The notes beneath the pieces were generated by a model, which worked only from the letters and a program-made list of their open reading frames with translations, ran no database searches and had not been told where the DNA came from. Positions 1 through 6,161 of a stretch of DNA of 6,860 nucleotides are shown here, piece after piece. Source of the stretch: Bdellovibrionales bacterium (lineage in GTDB: Bacteria; Bdellovibrionota; UBA1018; CAIPTA01). The stretch is taken from NCBI GenBank assembly GCA_021730855.1, contig JAKFYM010000305.1, positions 1-6,860 on the forward strand. The letters are read 5' to 3'. A program made the position numbers and the translations under genes. Position 1 is the first letter of the stretch; each line of letters begins with the position of its first letter.

Positions 1-708
1 TCTTTCCACCAGGCCGGAACTACCCAGGATTTTCACCATGGGTTTTCCATCGGAATATCCCAGCGCGCTCTCGGGGATCATCAGCACCGAACCGCGCTTG
101 ATTTCAAAAACGGCGTGGCCCACGCTGCCGATGGGCGGGAGTTTGTCTTTTTCCACGAACTCCATCTCTGCCGGGGCCGTGCCCGTGCGTGGATCAATGA
201 GCGGGCTCGCACCGGTGACACGGATCGCGAGGCCTTCTTTGGCGGCGAGCTCGGTTTTAAATGTGCCCTTGCTGCCAGGCTGCACGAGAGCAGTGTCGGC
301 AAAAGGAATTTCGGCAAGGAGTTTTACGGATTTGGGGTCCATGACGGAGAAGAGTTTCTCGCCCCGGCTCACCTTGGTCATCAGCGACGGGCTAAGCTGG
401 CTCACCACACCGCTGATCGGCGCGCGCATGGGCACGGATGCGTAGGTGAAGGTGGGATCTTTGTTCTCCACGTAGAGCACCACATCTCCGGCCTTCACGC
501 GCGAACCGAGCGGTTTAGTGATTTTTGTCACGAGGCCTTCGATGTCGGAGGTGACCGCCGAGGACACGCGCGCTTCCACACGCACGGGCACAAGGAGGCG
601 TTTTACGTCCTCCGATGGTTTGATTTCCTGGATCAGGACTTTGGCTTTTTCGATCGCGGCCTGGCCAACAACAGGCAGAACAAAGAGCAAGCAGTAGAAC
701 ATTTTCAC
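1..708 (-). CDS. Periplasmic adaptor (membrane fusion) protein of an RND-type efflux system, 3' end outside window
   Basis: The reading frame is open from a GTG at 708-706 to the left edge (236 codons, no stop), so the C-terminus is missing. Residues 1-18 form a short signal peptide with a likely cleavage after GQAA. Two half-lipoyl motifs follow: about 50-82 (DIEGLVTKI, then SRVKAGDVVLYV) and about 93-124 (MRAPISGVVS, then KVSRGEKLFSVMD). A beta-barrel-like segment (KLLAEIPFADTALVQPGSKG) comes at about 129-148. This order is that of HlyD/AcrA-family adaptors, which link an inner-membrane pump to an outer-membrane channel. Only about ten residues separate the two lipoyl halves, so the usual helical hairpin is absent. 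GTG 708 is preferred because a G-rich stretch (722-715) lies 6 nt upstream; ATG 702 is the alternative start. The pump partner would be expected to the left but cannot be seen. The family call is good; the substrate is unknown. Confidence 0.82.
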   Translation of the reverse strand, partial: MKMFYCLLFVLPVVGQAAIEKAKVLIQEIKPSEDVKRLLVPVRVEARVSSAVTSDIEGLVTKITKPLGSRVKAGDVVLYVENKDPTFTYASVPMRAPISGVVSQLSPSLMTKVSRGEKLFSVMDPKSVKLLAEIPFADTALVQPGSKGTFKTELAAKEGLAIRVTGASPLIDPRTGTAPAEMEFVEKDKLPPIGSVGHAVFEIKRGSVLMIPESALGYSDGKPMVKILGSSGLVER

Positions 709-714
709 GAGATT

Positions 715-722
715 CCCCCCCC
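715..722 (-). promoter_or_regulatory. G8 tract serving as ribosome-binding region of the adaptor gene
   Basis: Read on the minus strand, eight consecutive G residues followed by AATCTC lie directly before the GTG start of the adaptor gene. There is no other purine-rich Shine-Dalgarno-like sequence, so this tract probably pairs with the CCUCC end of 16S rRNA. Homopolymers of this length can slip during replication. Slippage here would change the SD strength or spacing without altering the protein. That regulatory idea is inference. Confidence 0.4.
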
Positions 723-725
723 GAG
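716..725. repeat. Direct repeat copy A (CCCCCCCGAG)
   Basis: The 10-mer CCCCCCCGAG on the plus strand (CTCGGGGGGG on the minus strand) occurs here and again at 773-782, 57 nt apart. Both copies are in the leader of the adaptor gene. This copy is part of an eight-C run. No known element is recognised. Confidence 0.6.
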
Positions 726-772
726 AGCGTAATGCAATGCAAGCGTATAATTTAGGATGCGTTAGTGAAGTG

Positions 773-782
773 CCCCCCCGAG
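773..782. repeat. Direct repeat copy B (CCCCCCCGAG)
   Basis: Second copy of the 10-mer, with a seven-C run. It lies about 65 nt upstream of the adaptor start codon. Its function is unknown; it could be a regulator half-site or simply a slippage-prone homopolymer. Confidence 0.6.
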
Positions 783-870
783 CAATGATTCGGAAGGGTT
801 TTTATACTGAAGGGCAGGGGGACGGAAGGAAAAAATGATGACTCTAAGCGTGGGAAAATTTCTTTTTTCC

Positions 871-896
871 AAAAACGCGGTGCTTGCGCGAGGCAC
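871..896 (-). terminator. Weak candidate intrinsic terminator after the SLT-like gene
   Basis: About 20 nt past the TAA stop of the SLT-like gene, the minus strand can fold in two ways. One is GTGC(C)T / A(A)GCAC around a CGCGC loop, with one mismatch. The other is CGCG-CAAGCAC-CGCG, which runs straight into TTTTT (875-871). The stem is only 4-6 bp, so termination is plausible but not strong. A second A/T-rich hairpin, GGAAAA/TTTTCC, follows at about 870-853. Confidence 0.35.
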
Positions 897-914
897 AACC
901 ACGGCATGAGCTTC

Positions 915-1805
915 TTAGAAGCAGGGAGCGTAGGCCTTTGCCAGCCGCAAGGTTCGTTGGCCTGCACGCGTTTGCAGCCGCAGCACTTCCCAATAATTAT
1001 TCGCGCGCGGGAATACCCGCTCGGTGCGGTCGATGTCGTTATCCAAAATGGTGAGGCCGCATTCTAGATTTTCGAGCGCACGCAGCGAATTCATTCCCGC
1101 CTTGCAACCATATCTATGCTCTTGGCCTTTGTGCAGCTGCAATAAGCCCGCGGCGGTGCCATTTACTCCGCGTGCGGTGATCCGTTCACGGCAGGAGCTC
1201 TCGTTATTAGCCATCGAAGCAATCAGCCAGACCCAGAAATTCTTTTTGGCTTCTACGCTCATGCGGGAAAAGCGCGGGCAGATTTGCGGCATGTCGCCCA
1301 CGTTCGTGCGAAAGAGATTGGGATGGGAAGCGGGGTTTAGGCGTCCCATGAGATAGGTTCCCCAGGCGCCAAAATTCCCGGAGGCATCAATGAAGGAGGA
1401 GCAGAGCGAGGCCATGCCGAGGCGCGTCTGGTCCATCGGGTATTGGCTGCGGCCTCCGTAGGGCACCGGCTCGCTGGGAAGTTCTTCCGAGCTTTCCTCC
1501 TCCACCTCAGCCACGGGCGCTGTGAATAGATTCACCGATCGCGGCAAAAGAAAGCGCTCCCCAAGCTTTGGGTTTTCTCCTGGAATCAGCTGCACCCAGA
1601 AGGCCTGGGAGCTCCCGTTGAGCTGCAGGCGCGCGAAGCGCTCGCCCGTGGGCAGGGTGGTGAGCGCGAGCACCAGGCCCTCTTGGCCCGATTCGGCCAC
1701 TCCGGCCAGGTGGTTCTGGGCAGTGAGGGTATGGACGGGGCCGCCCGCCATAGCTGGAAGGGGCGCAAATAGGAGTCCGAGAGCGATAATAGTCCTTAGT
1801 TCCAT
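915..1805 (-). CDS. Secreted lytic-transglycosylase-like (SLT/lysozyme-fold) protein
   Basis: A 296-residue protein with a clear signal peptide (residues 1-20, hydrophobic core IIALGLLFAPLP, cleavage after AMA), so it is probably periplasmic or exported. Residues 22-98 form a small N-terminal region of unknown fold, and 98-113 is an acidic linker (VAEVEEESSEELPSEP). The C-terminal half carries transglycosylase SLT signatures. These are NNESSC with E202 as the likely catalytic acid, AAGLLQL at 218-224 (the family's GLMQ motif), and LENLECGLTIL at 244-254 (the N-I-x-x-G motif). The usual AYN third motif is not obvious; NNYWEVLR (269-276) sits near that position. Six cysteines (135, 176, 205, 234, 249, 295) could form three disulfides. 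Expected role: cleavage of peptidoglycan glycan strands. AAAGGA (1819-1814) lies 8 nt before the ATG and supports this start. It is transcribed divergently from kdsB. Fold call fairly sure; activity inferred. Confidence 0.75.
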   Translation of the reverse strand: MELRTIIALGLLFAPLPAMAGGPVHTLTAQNHLAGVAESGQEGLVLALTTLPTGERFARLQLNGSSQAFWVQLIPGENPKLGERFLLPRSVNLFTAPVAEVEEESSEELPSEPVPYGGRSQYPMDQTRLGMASLCSSFIDASGNFGAWGTYLMGRLNPASHPNLFRTNVGDMPQICPRFSRMSVEAKKNFWVWLIASMANNESSCRERITARGVNGTAAGLLQLHKGQEHRYGCKAGMNSLRALENLECGLTILDNDIDRTERVFPRANNYWEVLRLQTRAGQRTLRLAKAYAPCF

Positions 1806-1813
1806 TTAATGAA

Positions 1814-1819
1814 TCCTTT
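1814..1819 (-). promoter_or_regulatory. Ribosome-binding site of the SLT-like gene
   Basis: Minus-strand AAAGGA lies 8 nt upstream of the ATG at 1805-1803. This is a standard SD sequence and spacing and supports the start just before the signal peptide. Confidence 0.6.
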
Positions 1820-1898
1820 CATCAAGAGGAACGAAGGGAAGGTCTGGCGTGGATTCCCAGGATCCGATCCGGTAAAAAGATCGTCAACCAGGTAAATA

Positions 1899-1910
1899 AG
1901 AAATATTTCT
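1899..1910. repeat. Perfect 12-bp palindrome AGAAATATTTCT
   Basis: This is an exact self-complementary 12-mer near the centre of the divergent promoter region. A dimeric regulator could bind such a site, but AT-rich palindromes of this length also occur by chance. Confidence 0.35.
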
Positions 1911-2034
1911 AGATCCCGGAAATCGAATGGTTTTCGGCTAAAGCGGGGTGGGTCAAGGCCAAAATTCCCTGATTTCCCCCGGAAAACCAACCCGAGTCCC
2001 CACTTTCTCCTTTACGCTTCCGTGTGAACTGAGT

Positions 2035-2038
2035 AGGA
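2035..2038 (+). promoter_or_regulatory. Ribosome-binding site of kdsB
   Basis: AGGA lies 9 nt before the ATG at 2048. It supports the start that gives the conserved N-terminus SKVALVIPAR expected for KdsB. Confidence 0.55.
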
Positions 2039-2047
2039 TGAAATTCC

Positions 2048-2803
2048 ATGAGCAAAGTCGCCTTGGTTATTCCGGCGCGCCTCGGGAGCACAAGATTGGC
2101 CCGAAAAGCGCTGGCAGACATTGAAGGGCAAGCCATGGTCGTTCGGGTTGCCGAACGAGCGTCGCGTGTCCGCCACGTGGATCGCGTCCTGGTTGCCACC
2201 GATTCCGAAGAAATCCAAAAAATTGTCGAAAAAGCCGGCTATGAAGTGCGCATGAGCCCTGAGTCCTTGCGTTCGGGAACGGAGCGCGTGGCCTATGTGG
2301 CGGAGAGCCTAAAAGAGGAGATCATCATCAATCTCCAGGGCGATGAGCCATTGATGGCCCCTGAGGCCGTGGAGGCGGCGCTCGACCCCGTGCTGCGCGG
2401 TGGCGAGAAAATGGGCTCGGCCTTCACCCGCTTTCGCGATTGGGAGGAAGTGCTGCAGCCAAGCAATGTCAAGGTGCTGACCAATCTTGCGGGCCACGCG
2501 ATCTACTTTTCACGCTCTGCAATACCTTTTCGGCAAAATCCTTTGGCGGATTCCGAGCTCCTAGAAAGCCCTTTTTTTGGCAAACACCTCGGCCTCTACG
2601 TTTACCAGCGCGACTTTCTGCTAGAATTCCCAAAATGGGATCCGCCCCTGATCGAGAAGAGCGAGAGCCTCGAGCAGTTGCGGGCGCTTTTTCATGGCGT
2701 GAAGATCGGCATGGGGCGCACCGAGTATGGATCGATCAGCGTGGACACCCAGGAAGATTTAGACAGGGCAAGAGCGGCCTTTCGAGCAGAGACAGGAAAC
2801 TAG
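2048..2803 (+). CDS. kdsB: 3-deoxy-manno-octulosonate cytidylyltransferase (CMP-Kdo synthetase)
   Basis: A cytosolic enzyme that makes CMP-Kdo and pyrophosphate from Kdo and CTP, the activation step before Kdo is transferred to lipid A. The 251-residue length is normal (E. coli about 248). Visible motifs: IPARLGSTRL (8-17, nucleotide binding), VATDSEEI (49-56), SGTERV (76-81), NLQGDEP (95-101, with metal ligand D99), a YFSRSAIPF segment (153-161), HLGLYVY (180-186), ESLEQLR (206-212) and SVDTQEDL (231-238, with second metal ligand D233). The usual RLPGKPL loop reads RLARKAL here; R16 and K20 are kept but the Pro/Gly residues are lost. It is the first gene of the operon, and its stop is separated by one base from the pyrG ATG. 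The pyrG SD (AGGA, 2794-2797) lies inside the kdsB coding end, so translation is probably coupled. Confidence 0.95.
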   Translation: MSKVALVIPARLGSTRLARKALADIEGQAMVVRVAERASRVRHVDRVLVATDSEEIQKIVEKAGYEVRMSPESLRSGTERVAYVAESLKEEIIINLQGDEPLMAPEAVEAALDPVLRGGEKMGSAFTRFRDWEEVLQPSNVKVLTNLAGHAIYFSRSAIPFRQNPLADSELLESPFFGKHLGLYVYQRDFLLEFPKWDPPLIEKSESLEQLRALFHGVKIGMGRTEYGSISVDTQEDLDRARAAFRAETGN

Positions 2804-2804
2804 A

Positions 2805-4430
2805 ATGGCGAAATCGAAAAAATTTATCTTCGTGACCGGTGGAGTGGTGAGCTCGTTAGGCAAGGGCTTGGCCTCGGCCTCGATCGGAGCTTTGTTGGAA
2901 GCGCGGGGCGTGAAAGTGACGCTCTTGAAGATGGATCCGTATATCAATGTGGATCCCGGCACGATGAATCCCACGCAGCATGGAGAGGTCTTTGTGCTGG
3001 AGGATGGCACGGAATGCGATCTCGATCTTGGGCACTATGAGCGTTTCACGAGCGTGGAGCTTTCGCGCAAAAATAATTTCACCACGGGTCAGGTCTACGA
3101 CACCGTGATTCAAAATGAGCGCAAGGGAAAGTACCTTGGCCAAACCGTGCAGGTGATTCCGCATATCACGGATGAGATCAAGCGCCGCATCCATGAAGCC
3201 GCCGATGACGCCGACATCGCGCTTGTGGAAGTGGGCGGCACGGTGGGCGATATTGAATCTTTGCCGTTCGTAGAAGCCATTCGCCAGATGAAGTTCGAAG
3301 TGGGTCGCGAAAATGTGCTCTACCTCCACCTCACCTTGGTGCCCTATATCGCCGCTGCCGGAGAATTAAAAACCAAGCCCACCCAGCATTCGGTGGCGCA
3401 GCTGCGCCACGAGGGGATCGAGGCCGATATCCTGCTTTGCCGTACGGACCGCCCGCTTTCCAAAGAGATTAAGGCCAAGATCGCGCTCTTCTGCAATCTC
3501 GAGCCGAGCCGGGTGTTCACCGCGCAGGACGCGCCCTCGATCTATGAGGTGCCGCTGAATCTGCACAAAGAGGGCGTGGACGATAAGATCGTGGAGCTGC
3601 TCAATATGTGGACTTCGAATCCCAAGGTGGCGCCCTGGGAAGAGATCGTGGAGCGCATCCATCATCCGAAACACGAGGTCACGATCGGGGTGGTGGGCAA
3701 GTACGTGGACCTCAAGGAAAGTTATAAAAGCCTCAATGAAGCTCTCTTCCACGGCGGCACGGCGAACAATGCCCGGGTGAAGCTCGAATTTGTGGATTCG
3801 GAAGCCCTGAAGGAATCCGAGCTCGATACCGTATTTGCAAAGATGGATGGAATTCTTGTTCCTGGCGGCTTTGGCTCACGCGGCATTGAGGGGAAGATCG
3901 CGGCGATTCGGTATGCCCGCGAGAAAAAGAAGCCATTTTTTGGCATCTGCCTCGGCATGCAGCTCGCCGTGGTGGAATACGCCCGCAATATGGTGGGATG
4001 GAAGGACGCAAACTCTGCTGAGTTTCAGCCCCAGTCTTCCCACCTCGTGATTGATTTGATGGAAGAGCAAAAGTCCGTGGACAAAGTGGGCGGAACGATG
4101 CGGCTCGGCTCTTGGGAGTGCGAGCTCCTGAGCGGCACCAAAGCCTTTGATGCGTATCGCAAAATAAATATTGTGGAGCGCCACCGCCACCGCTACGAGG
4201 TCTCCAATACCTTCCGCGACGAAATCGCCGCCAAGGGCATGGTGTTTTCCGGTTTCTCCCGGGATCCAAGACTAAAAACACGCAATGGTTTGGTGGAGAT
4301 GATCGAGCTGCGCGATCACCCTTATTTCGTGGGTTGCCAGTTCCATCCGGAATTCAAGTCCAAGCCCTTAAGCCCGCATCCGCTTTTTAGTTCCTTCGTG
4401 GCGGCGGCCGTGGCGGAAAAGAAGCGATGA
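2805..4430 (+). CDS. pyrG: CTP synthase (glutamine-hydrolysing)
   Basis: Converts UTP, ATP and glutamine to CTP in the cytosol, the last step of pyrimidine nucleotide synthesis. The full-length 541 residues match the family (about 545). The N-terminal amidoligase domain (1-270) shows the P-loop GGVVSSLGKG (12-21), KMDPYINVDPGTM (42-54), EVGGTVGDIES (142-152) and KPTQHSVAQLR (191-201). The C-terminal class-I glutaminase domain (about 292-541) shows VPGGFGSRG (352-360), the nucleophile C382 in GICLGMQ, and H514/E516 in QFHPEF. All catalytic residues are present and it appears functional. The ATG is 1 nt after the kdsB stop, with AGGA 7 nt upstream. Its TGA overlaps the next ATG by 4 nt (ATGA). 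Its place beside kdsB, which consumes CTP, fits CTP supply for Kdo activation, although pyrG is also needed generally. Confidence 0.97.
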   Translation: MAKSKKFIFVTGGVVSSLGKGLASASIGALLEARGVKVTLLKMDPYINVDPGTMNPTQHGEVFVLEDGTECDLDLGHYERFTSVELSRKNNFTTGQVYDTVIQNERKGKYLGQTVQVIPHITDEIKRRIHEAADDADIALVEVGGTVGDIESLPFVEAIRQMKFEVGRENVLYLHLTLVPYIAAAGELKTKPTQHSVAQLRHEGIEADILLCRTDRPLSKEIKAKIALFCNLEPSRVFTAQDAPSIYEVPLNLHKEGVDDKIVELLNMWTSNPKVAPWEEIVERIHHPKHEVTIGVVGKYVDLKESYKSLNEALFHGGTANNARVKLEFVDSEALKESELDTVFAKMDGILVPGGFGSRGIEGKIAAIRYAREKKKPFFGICLGMQLAVVEYARNMVGWKDANSAEFQPQSSHLVIDLMEEQKSVDKVGGTMRLGSWECELLSGTKAFDAYRKINIVERHRHRYEVSNTFRDEIAAKGMVFSGFSRDPRLKTRNGLVEMIELRDHPYFVGCQFHPEFKSKPLSPHPLFSSFVAAAVAEKKR

Positions 4431-4795
4431 GGGATCATCGCAGCTTCTGGGGATTCCTGCTCGTGGGATTCCTGGCTATGGCGGCAGGCATCGTGATGTT
4501 TGTGAGCGTGGTGCCGAAAAAAGACGATGGCGGTCCGCCCCGCGAGATGACGATGATCTTTGTGAATGCCTATAGCCAGCAGAACCTGCTGTTCAGCGAG
4601 CGCGGTCGTTATTCCCCCGCGCTCACGGAGCTGGGGATTGACCAAGAAATGTGCCGCCGTTATTCCTGCTTGCTGCAATTGCATCCATCGGGAAAAGACT
4701 ATGAGCTTCGGCTCTCGCAGGGCGAACGCAGCTGGCATATTTTCTCCAAGAGCCCGGTGCCGAAAGAAATGGGAGCAGTGAATGAAACTAAATAA
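4427..4795 (+). CDS. Small membrane-anchored protein of unknown function, pseudopilin-like soluble part
   Basis: A 122-residue protein that I do not recognise by name. It overlaps the pyrG stop by 4 nt (ATGA) and runs 14 nt into kdsA, so it is embedded in the operon. After a short basic N-terminus (MRDHR), residues 7-29 form one strongly hydrophobic helix, predicting an inner-membrane anchor with the C-terminal part in the periplasm. A charged Pro/Gly linker (31-40) is followed by NAYSQQNLLFSERGRYSPALTELGI (47-71). This resembles the 'FxxxGrYs..l.eLG' segment of type IV pilin-like proteins. Next come a cysteine pair (C76, C81) and strand-like segments LLQLHPSG and YELRLSQG. The prepilin G|xxxxE processing site is absent, so it is probably not a true pilin. 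Coding is supported by the operon overlaps and the coherent protein features. Role unknown; a link to LPS or envelope assembly is inferred from position only. Confidence 0.75.
   Translation: MRDHRSFWGFLLVGFLAMAAGIVMFVSVVPKKDDGGPPREMTMIFVNAYSQQNLLFSERGRYSPALTELGIDQEMCRRYSCLLQLHPSGKDYELRLSQGERSWHIFSKSPVPKEMGAVNETK
4771..4775 (+). promoter_or_regulatory. Ribosome-binding site fixing the kdsA start
   Basis: GGGAG lies 6 nt before the ATG at 4782. An in-frame TGA at 4779-4781 sits immediately before that ATG, so kdsA cannot start further upstream. The site lies inside the small upstream orf, which fits coupled translation. Confidence 0.6.
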
Positions 4796-5621
4796 TTGGG
4801 AAATCGGCAAGGGCGCGCCCCTGGCCTATATCCTTGGCCTCAATGTGCTGGAAGACGAAGGCCTGGCCTTCGAAACCGCCACGGAGCTCGAGCGTGCCAC
4901 GCGTGCGCTGGGCCGCGGCTTTGTTTTTAAAGCCAGCTTCGACAAAGCCAATCGTTCTTCCATCAAAAGCTATCGGGGCGCGGGCTTGAAAACGGGCCTG
5001 GCGATCTTAGAGAAAATCAAAGGCCAATGGAATCTGCCCGTGATCACTGATGTGCATGAGCCCGAGCAATGCGAGGCCGTGGCGGCGGTGGCGGATATTG
5101 TGCAGATCCCGGCTTTTCTTTGCCGGCAAACGGATCTAGTGGTGGCTGCCGCCCGCGCGGTGGAAAAAAGGGGCGGCCTCCTGCACGTGAAGAAGGGGCA
5201 GTTTCTCGCGCCCTGGGATTGCAAAAATATTTTGGCCAAAATCAAAGAGGCCGCACCAAGCCGCGAGCTCACCATCCTCTGCGAGCGGGGCGTGAGTTTT
5301 GGCTACAATAATCTTGTGGTCGATATGCTCGGCATTTCCGAGATGCAGGCCCTCGGAGCGCCGGTCACCATCGATGCCACTCATGCGGTGCAGCTACCAG
5401 GAGCTGGCAAGGGCAATGGGGGCGAGAACACCGCCACCGGCGGAAGGCGGGACGGGGTCGAGATCCTCGCTCTCGCCGCGGTGGCCGCGGGCGTGGATGG
5501 CGTCTTCCTCGAATTCCATCCCGATCCCGAAAAAGCCAAGTGCGATGGACCTAGCTGCCTGCCTTTGGCGGGGGCGGGCCGGCTTTTGAAAAAACTGGAG
5601 GCCGTTCGCGCGGCCCTGTAA
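4782..5621 (+). CDS. kdsA: 3-deoxy-8-phosphooctulonate synthase (Kdo-8-phosphate synthase)
   Basis: Cytosolic TIM-barrel enzyme that condenses phosphoenolpyruvate with arabinose-5-phosphate to give Kdo-8-phosphate. The 279 residues match the family (about 270-285). Diagnostic motifs: VFKASFDKANRSS (48-60), RGAGLKTGL (65-73), ITDVHEPEQ (88-96), QIPAFLCRQTDL (108-119), KKGQFLAPWD (137-146), LCERGVSFGYNNLVVDM (166-182), DATHAVQLPG (198-207) and FHPDPEKAKCDGPS (245-258). N21 in GLNVLED is at the position where metal-dependent enzymes have Cys, so this should be a metal-independent type. H201, E244 and D255 occupy the other metal-site positions. The middle of the protein (KKGQFLAPWD) resembles metal-dependent homologues. 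The loop before GGRR (206-219) is longer than in E. coli. The gene overlaps the preceding orf by 14 nt and ends 9 nt before kdsC. Confidence 0.95.
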   Translation: MKLNNWEIGKGAPLAYILGLNVLEDEGLAFETATELERATRALGRGFVFKASFDKANRSSIKSYRGAGLKTGLAILEKIKGQWNLPVITDVHEPEQCEAVAAVADIVQIPAFLCRQTDLVVAAARAVEKRGGLLHVKKGQFLAPWDCKNILAKIKEAAPSRELTILCERGVSFGYNNLVVDMLGISEMQALGAPVTIDATHAVQLPGAGKGNGGENTATGGRRDGVEILALAAVAAGVDGVFLEFHPDPEKAKCDGPSCLPLAGAGRLLKKLEAVRAAL

Positions 5622-5630
5622 CATCTCTTT

Positions 5631-6161
5631 ATGGCAAAAAAGAAGGTTAAATCGAAGTCGCTACCAGCCCTCCTCAAAAAAATTAAGGTGCTCATCCTCG
5701 ACGTGGACGGAGTGATGACGGATGGCCGGATCTTCTACGTGGAGGGCACGGGCTGGGGCGCTTTTTATTCCGTGATCGATGGTTATGGCATCCGCCAGCT
5801 GCTCAAGGCCGGTATGGAAGTCTGCGTGATCTCGGGCGGGTCTTTTGTGAGCCACAAAAAGCGCGCCGAGCTGCTCGGAGTGCGGCACGCGTATTTCGGC
5901 GACGAAAATAAATTGCATGCCTTTGAGTCGATCAAAAAAGACCTGAAGGTCAAGAACGAGGAAATTGCCTATATCGGCGACGAGCTTTTCGATATCCCGG
6001 TGCTGGAGCAGGTAGGCTTTGCCGCCACCCCGCCGCACGCCCCCCAGGCCGTGAAGAATGTGGTGCACTACGTGACCAAAAAAGCCGGCGGTTTTGGCGC
6101 GGTTCGCGAGCTTACGGATCTCCTGCTTCCGATCCAACAGAAGCGGCAAGGCCGCGGATGA
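5631..6161 (+). CDS. kdsC: 3-deoxy-manno-octulosonate-8-phosphatase (HAD family, KdsC type)
   Basis: Hydrolyses Kdo-8-phosphate to Kdo and phosphate in the cytosol, between KdsA and KdsB. The 176-residue capless HAD protein has motif I DVDGVMTDG (24-32; nucleophile D24, acid/base D26), motif II S68 in VISGGS, motif III K94 in DENKLHAF, and motif IV IGDELFDIPV (115-124; D117, D121). The KdsC-typical end, YVTKKAGGFGAVRELTDLLL, is at 147-166. Departures from the common form are ISGG in place of ITGR and GDE in place of GDD; the catalytic residues are retained. The N-terminus is lysine-rich (KKKVKSKS). No SD is visible in the 9 nt between the kdsA stop and this ATG, so expression may depend on coupling to kdsA. 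The TGA overlaps the next ATG by 4 nt. YrbI-family assignment is firm, and the kdsA neighbour makes KdsC most likely. Confidence 0.92.
   Translation: MAKKKVKSKSLPALLKKIKVLILDVDGVMTDGRIFYVEGTGWGAFYSVIDGYGIRQLLKAGMEVCVISGGSFVSHKKRAELLGVRHAYFGDENKLHAFESIKKDLKVKNEEIAYIGDELFDIPVLEQVGFAATPPHAPQAVKNVVHYVTKKAGGFGAVRELTDLLLPIQQKRQGRG

Larger units (their letters stand above)
1806..2047. other. Divergent intergenic region between the SLT-like gene and kdsB
   Basis: These 242 bp hold no supportable gene and must contain outward promoters for both flanking transcription units. The core (about 1870-1915) is AT-rich and includes a perfect 12-bp palindrome, AGAAATATTTCT, at 1899-1910. The best minus-strand -35-like hexamer is TTGACG (1887-1882), but its partner 17 nt on is only GATCCT. 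No plus-strand promoter is convincing. Confidence 0.5.

Noticed and set aside
115..732. Plus-strand 205-codon open frame opposite the adaptor gene
   Set aside because: It is antisense to a frame with clear signal peptide and lipoyl motifs, and its His/Arg-rich translation resembles no protein. It is a shadow frame.
746..751. Perfect TATAAT on the plus strand
   Set aside because: There is no -35 at 16-18 nt upstream and no plus-strand gene downstream; the opposite-strand SLT-like gene occupies the region.
801..806. TATAAA on the minus strand as a -10 for the adaptor gene
   Set aside because: The -10 match is good, but the sequence 17 nt upstream (CCTTCC) bears no resemblance to a -35, so the promoter cannot be supported.
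1836..1858. GGGAA/TTCCC inverted repeat in the SLT-like gene leader
   Set aside because: The stem is only 5 bp with a 13-nt loop and no extended pairing, so it is not distinguishable from chance.
2011..2039. TTTACG - 17 nt - TAGGAT as a kdsB promoter
   Set aside because: Each hexamer matches consensus at 4 of 6 positions, but the -10 overlaps the SD and transcription would begin at about the ATG. The AGGA is better explained as the ribosome-binding site.
2038..2124. Short frame starting 10 nt before kdsB in another frame (28 codons)
   Set aside because: It has no SD of its own at proper spacing and no recognisable content, and it overlaps kdsB almost entirely; probably chance.
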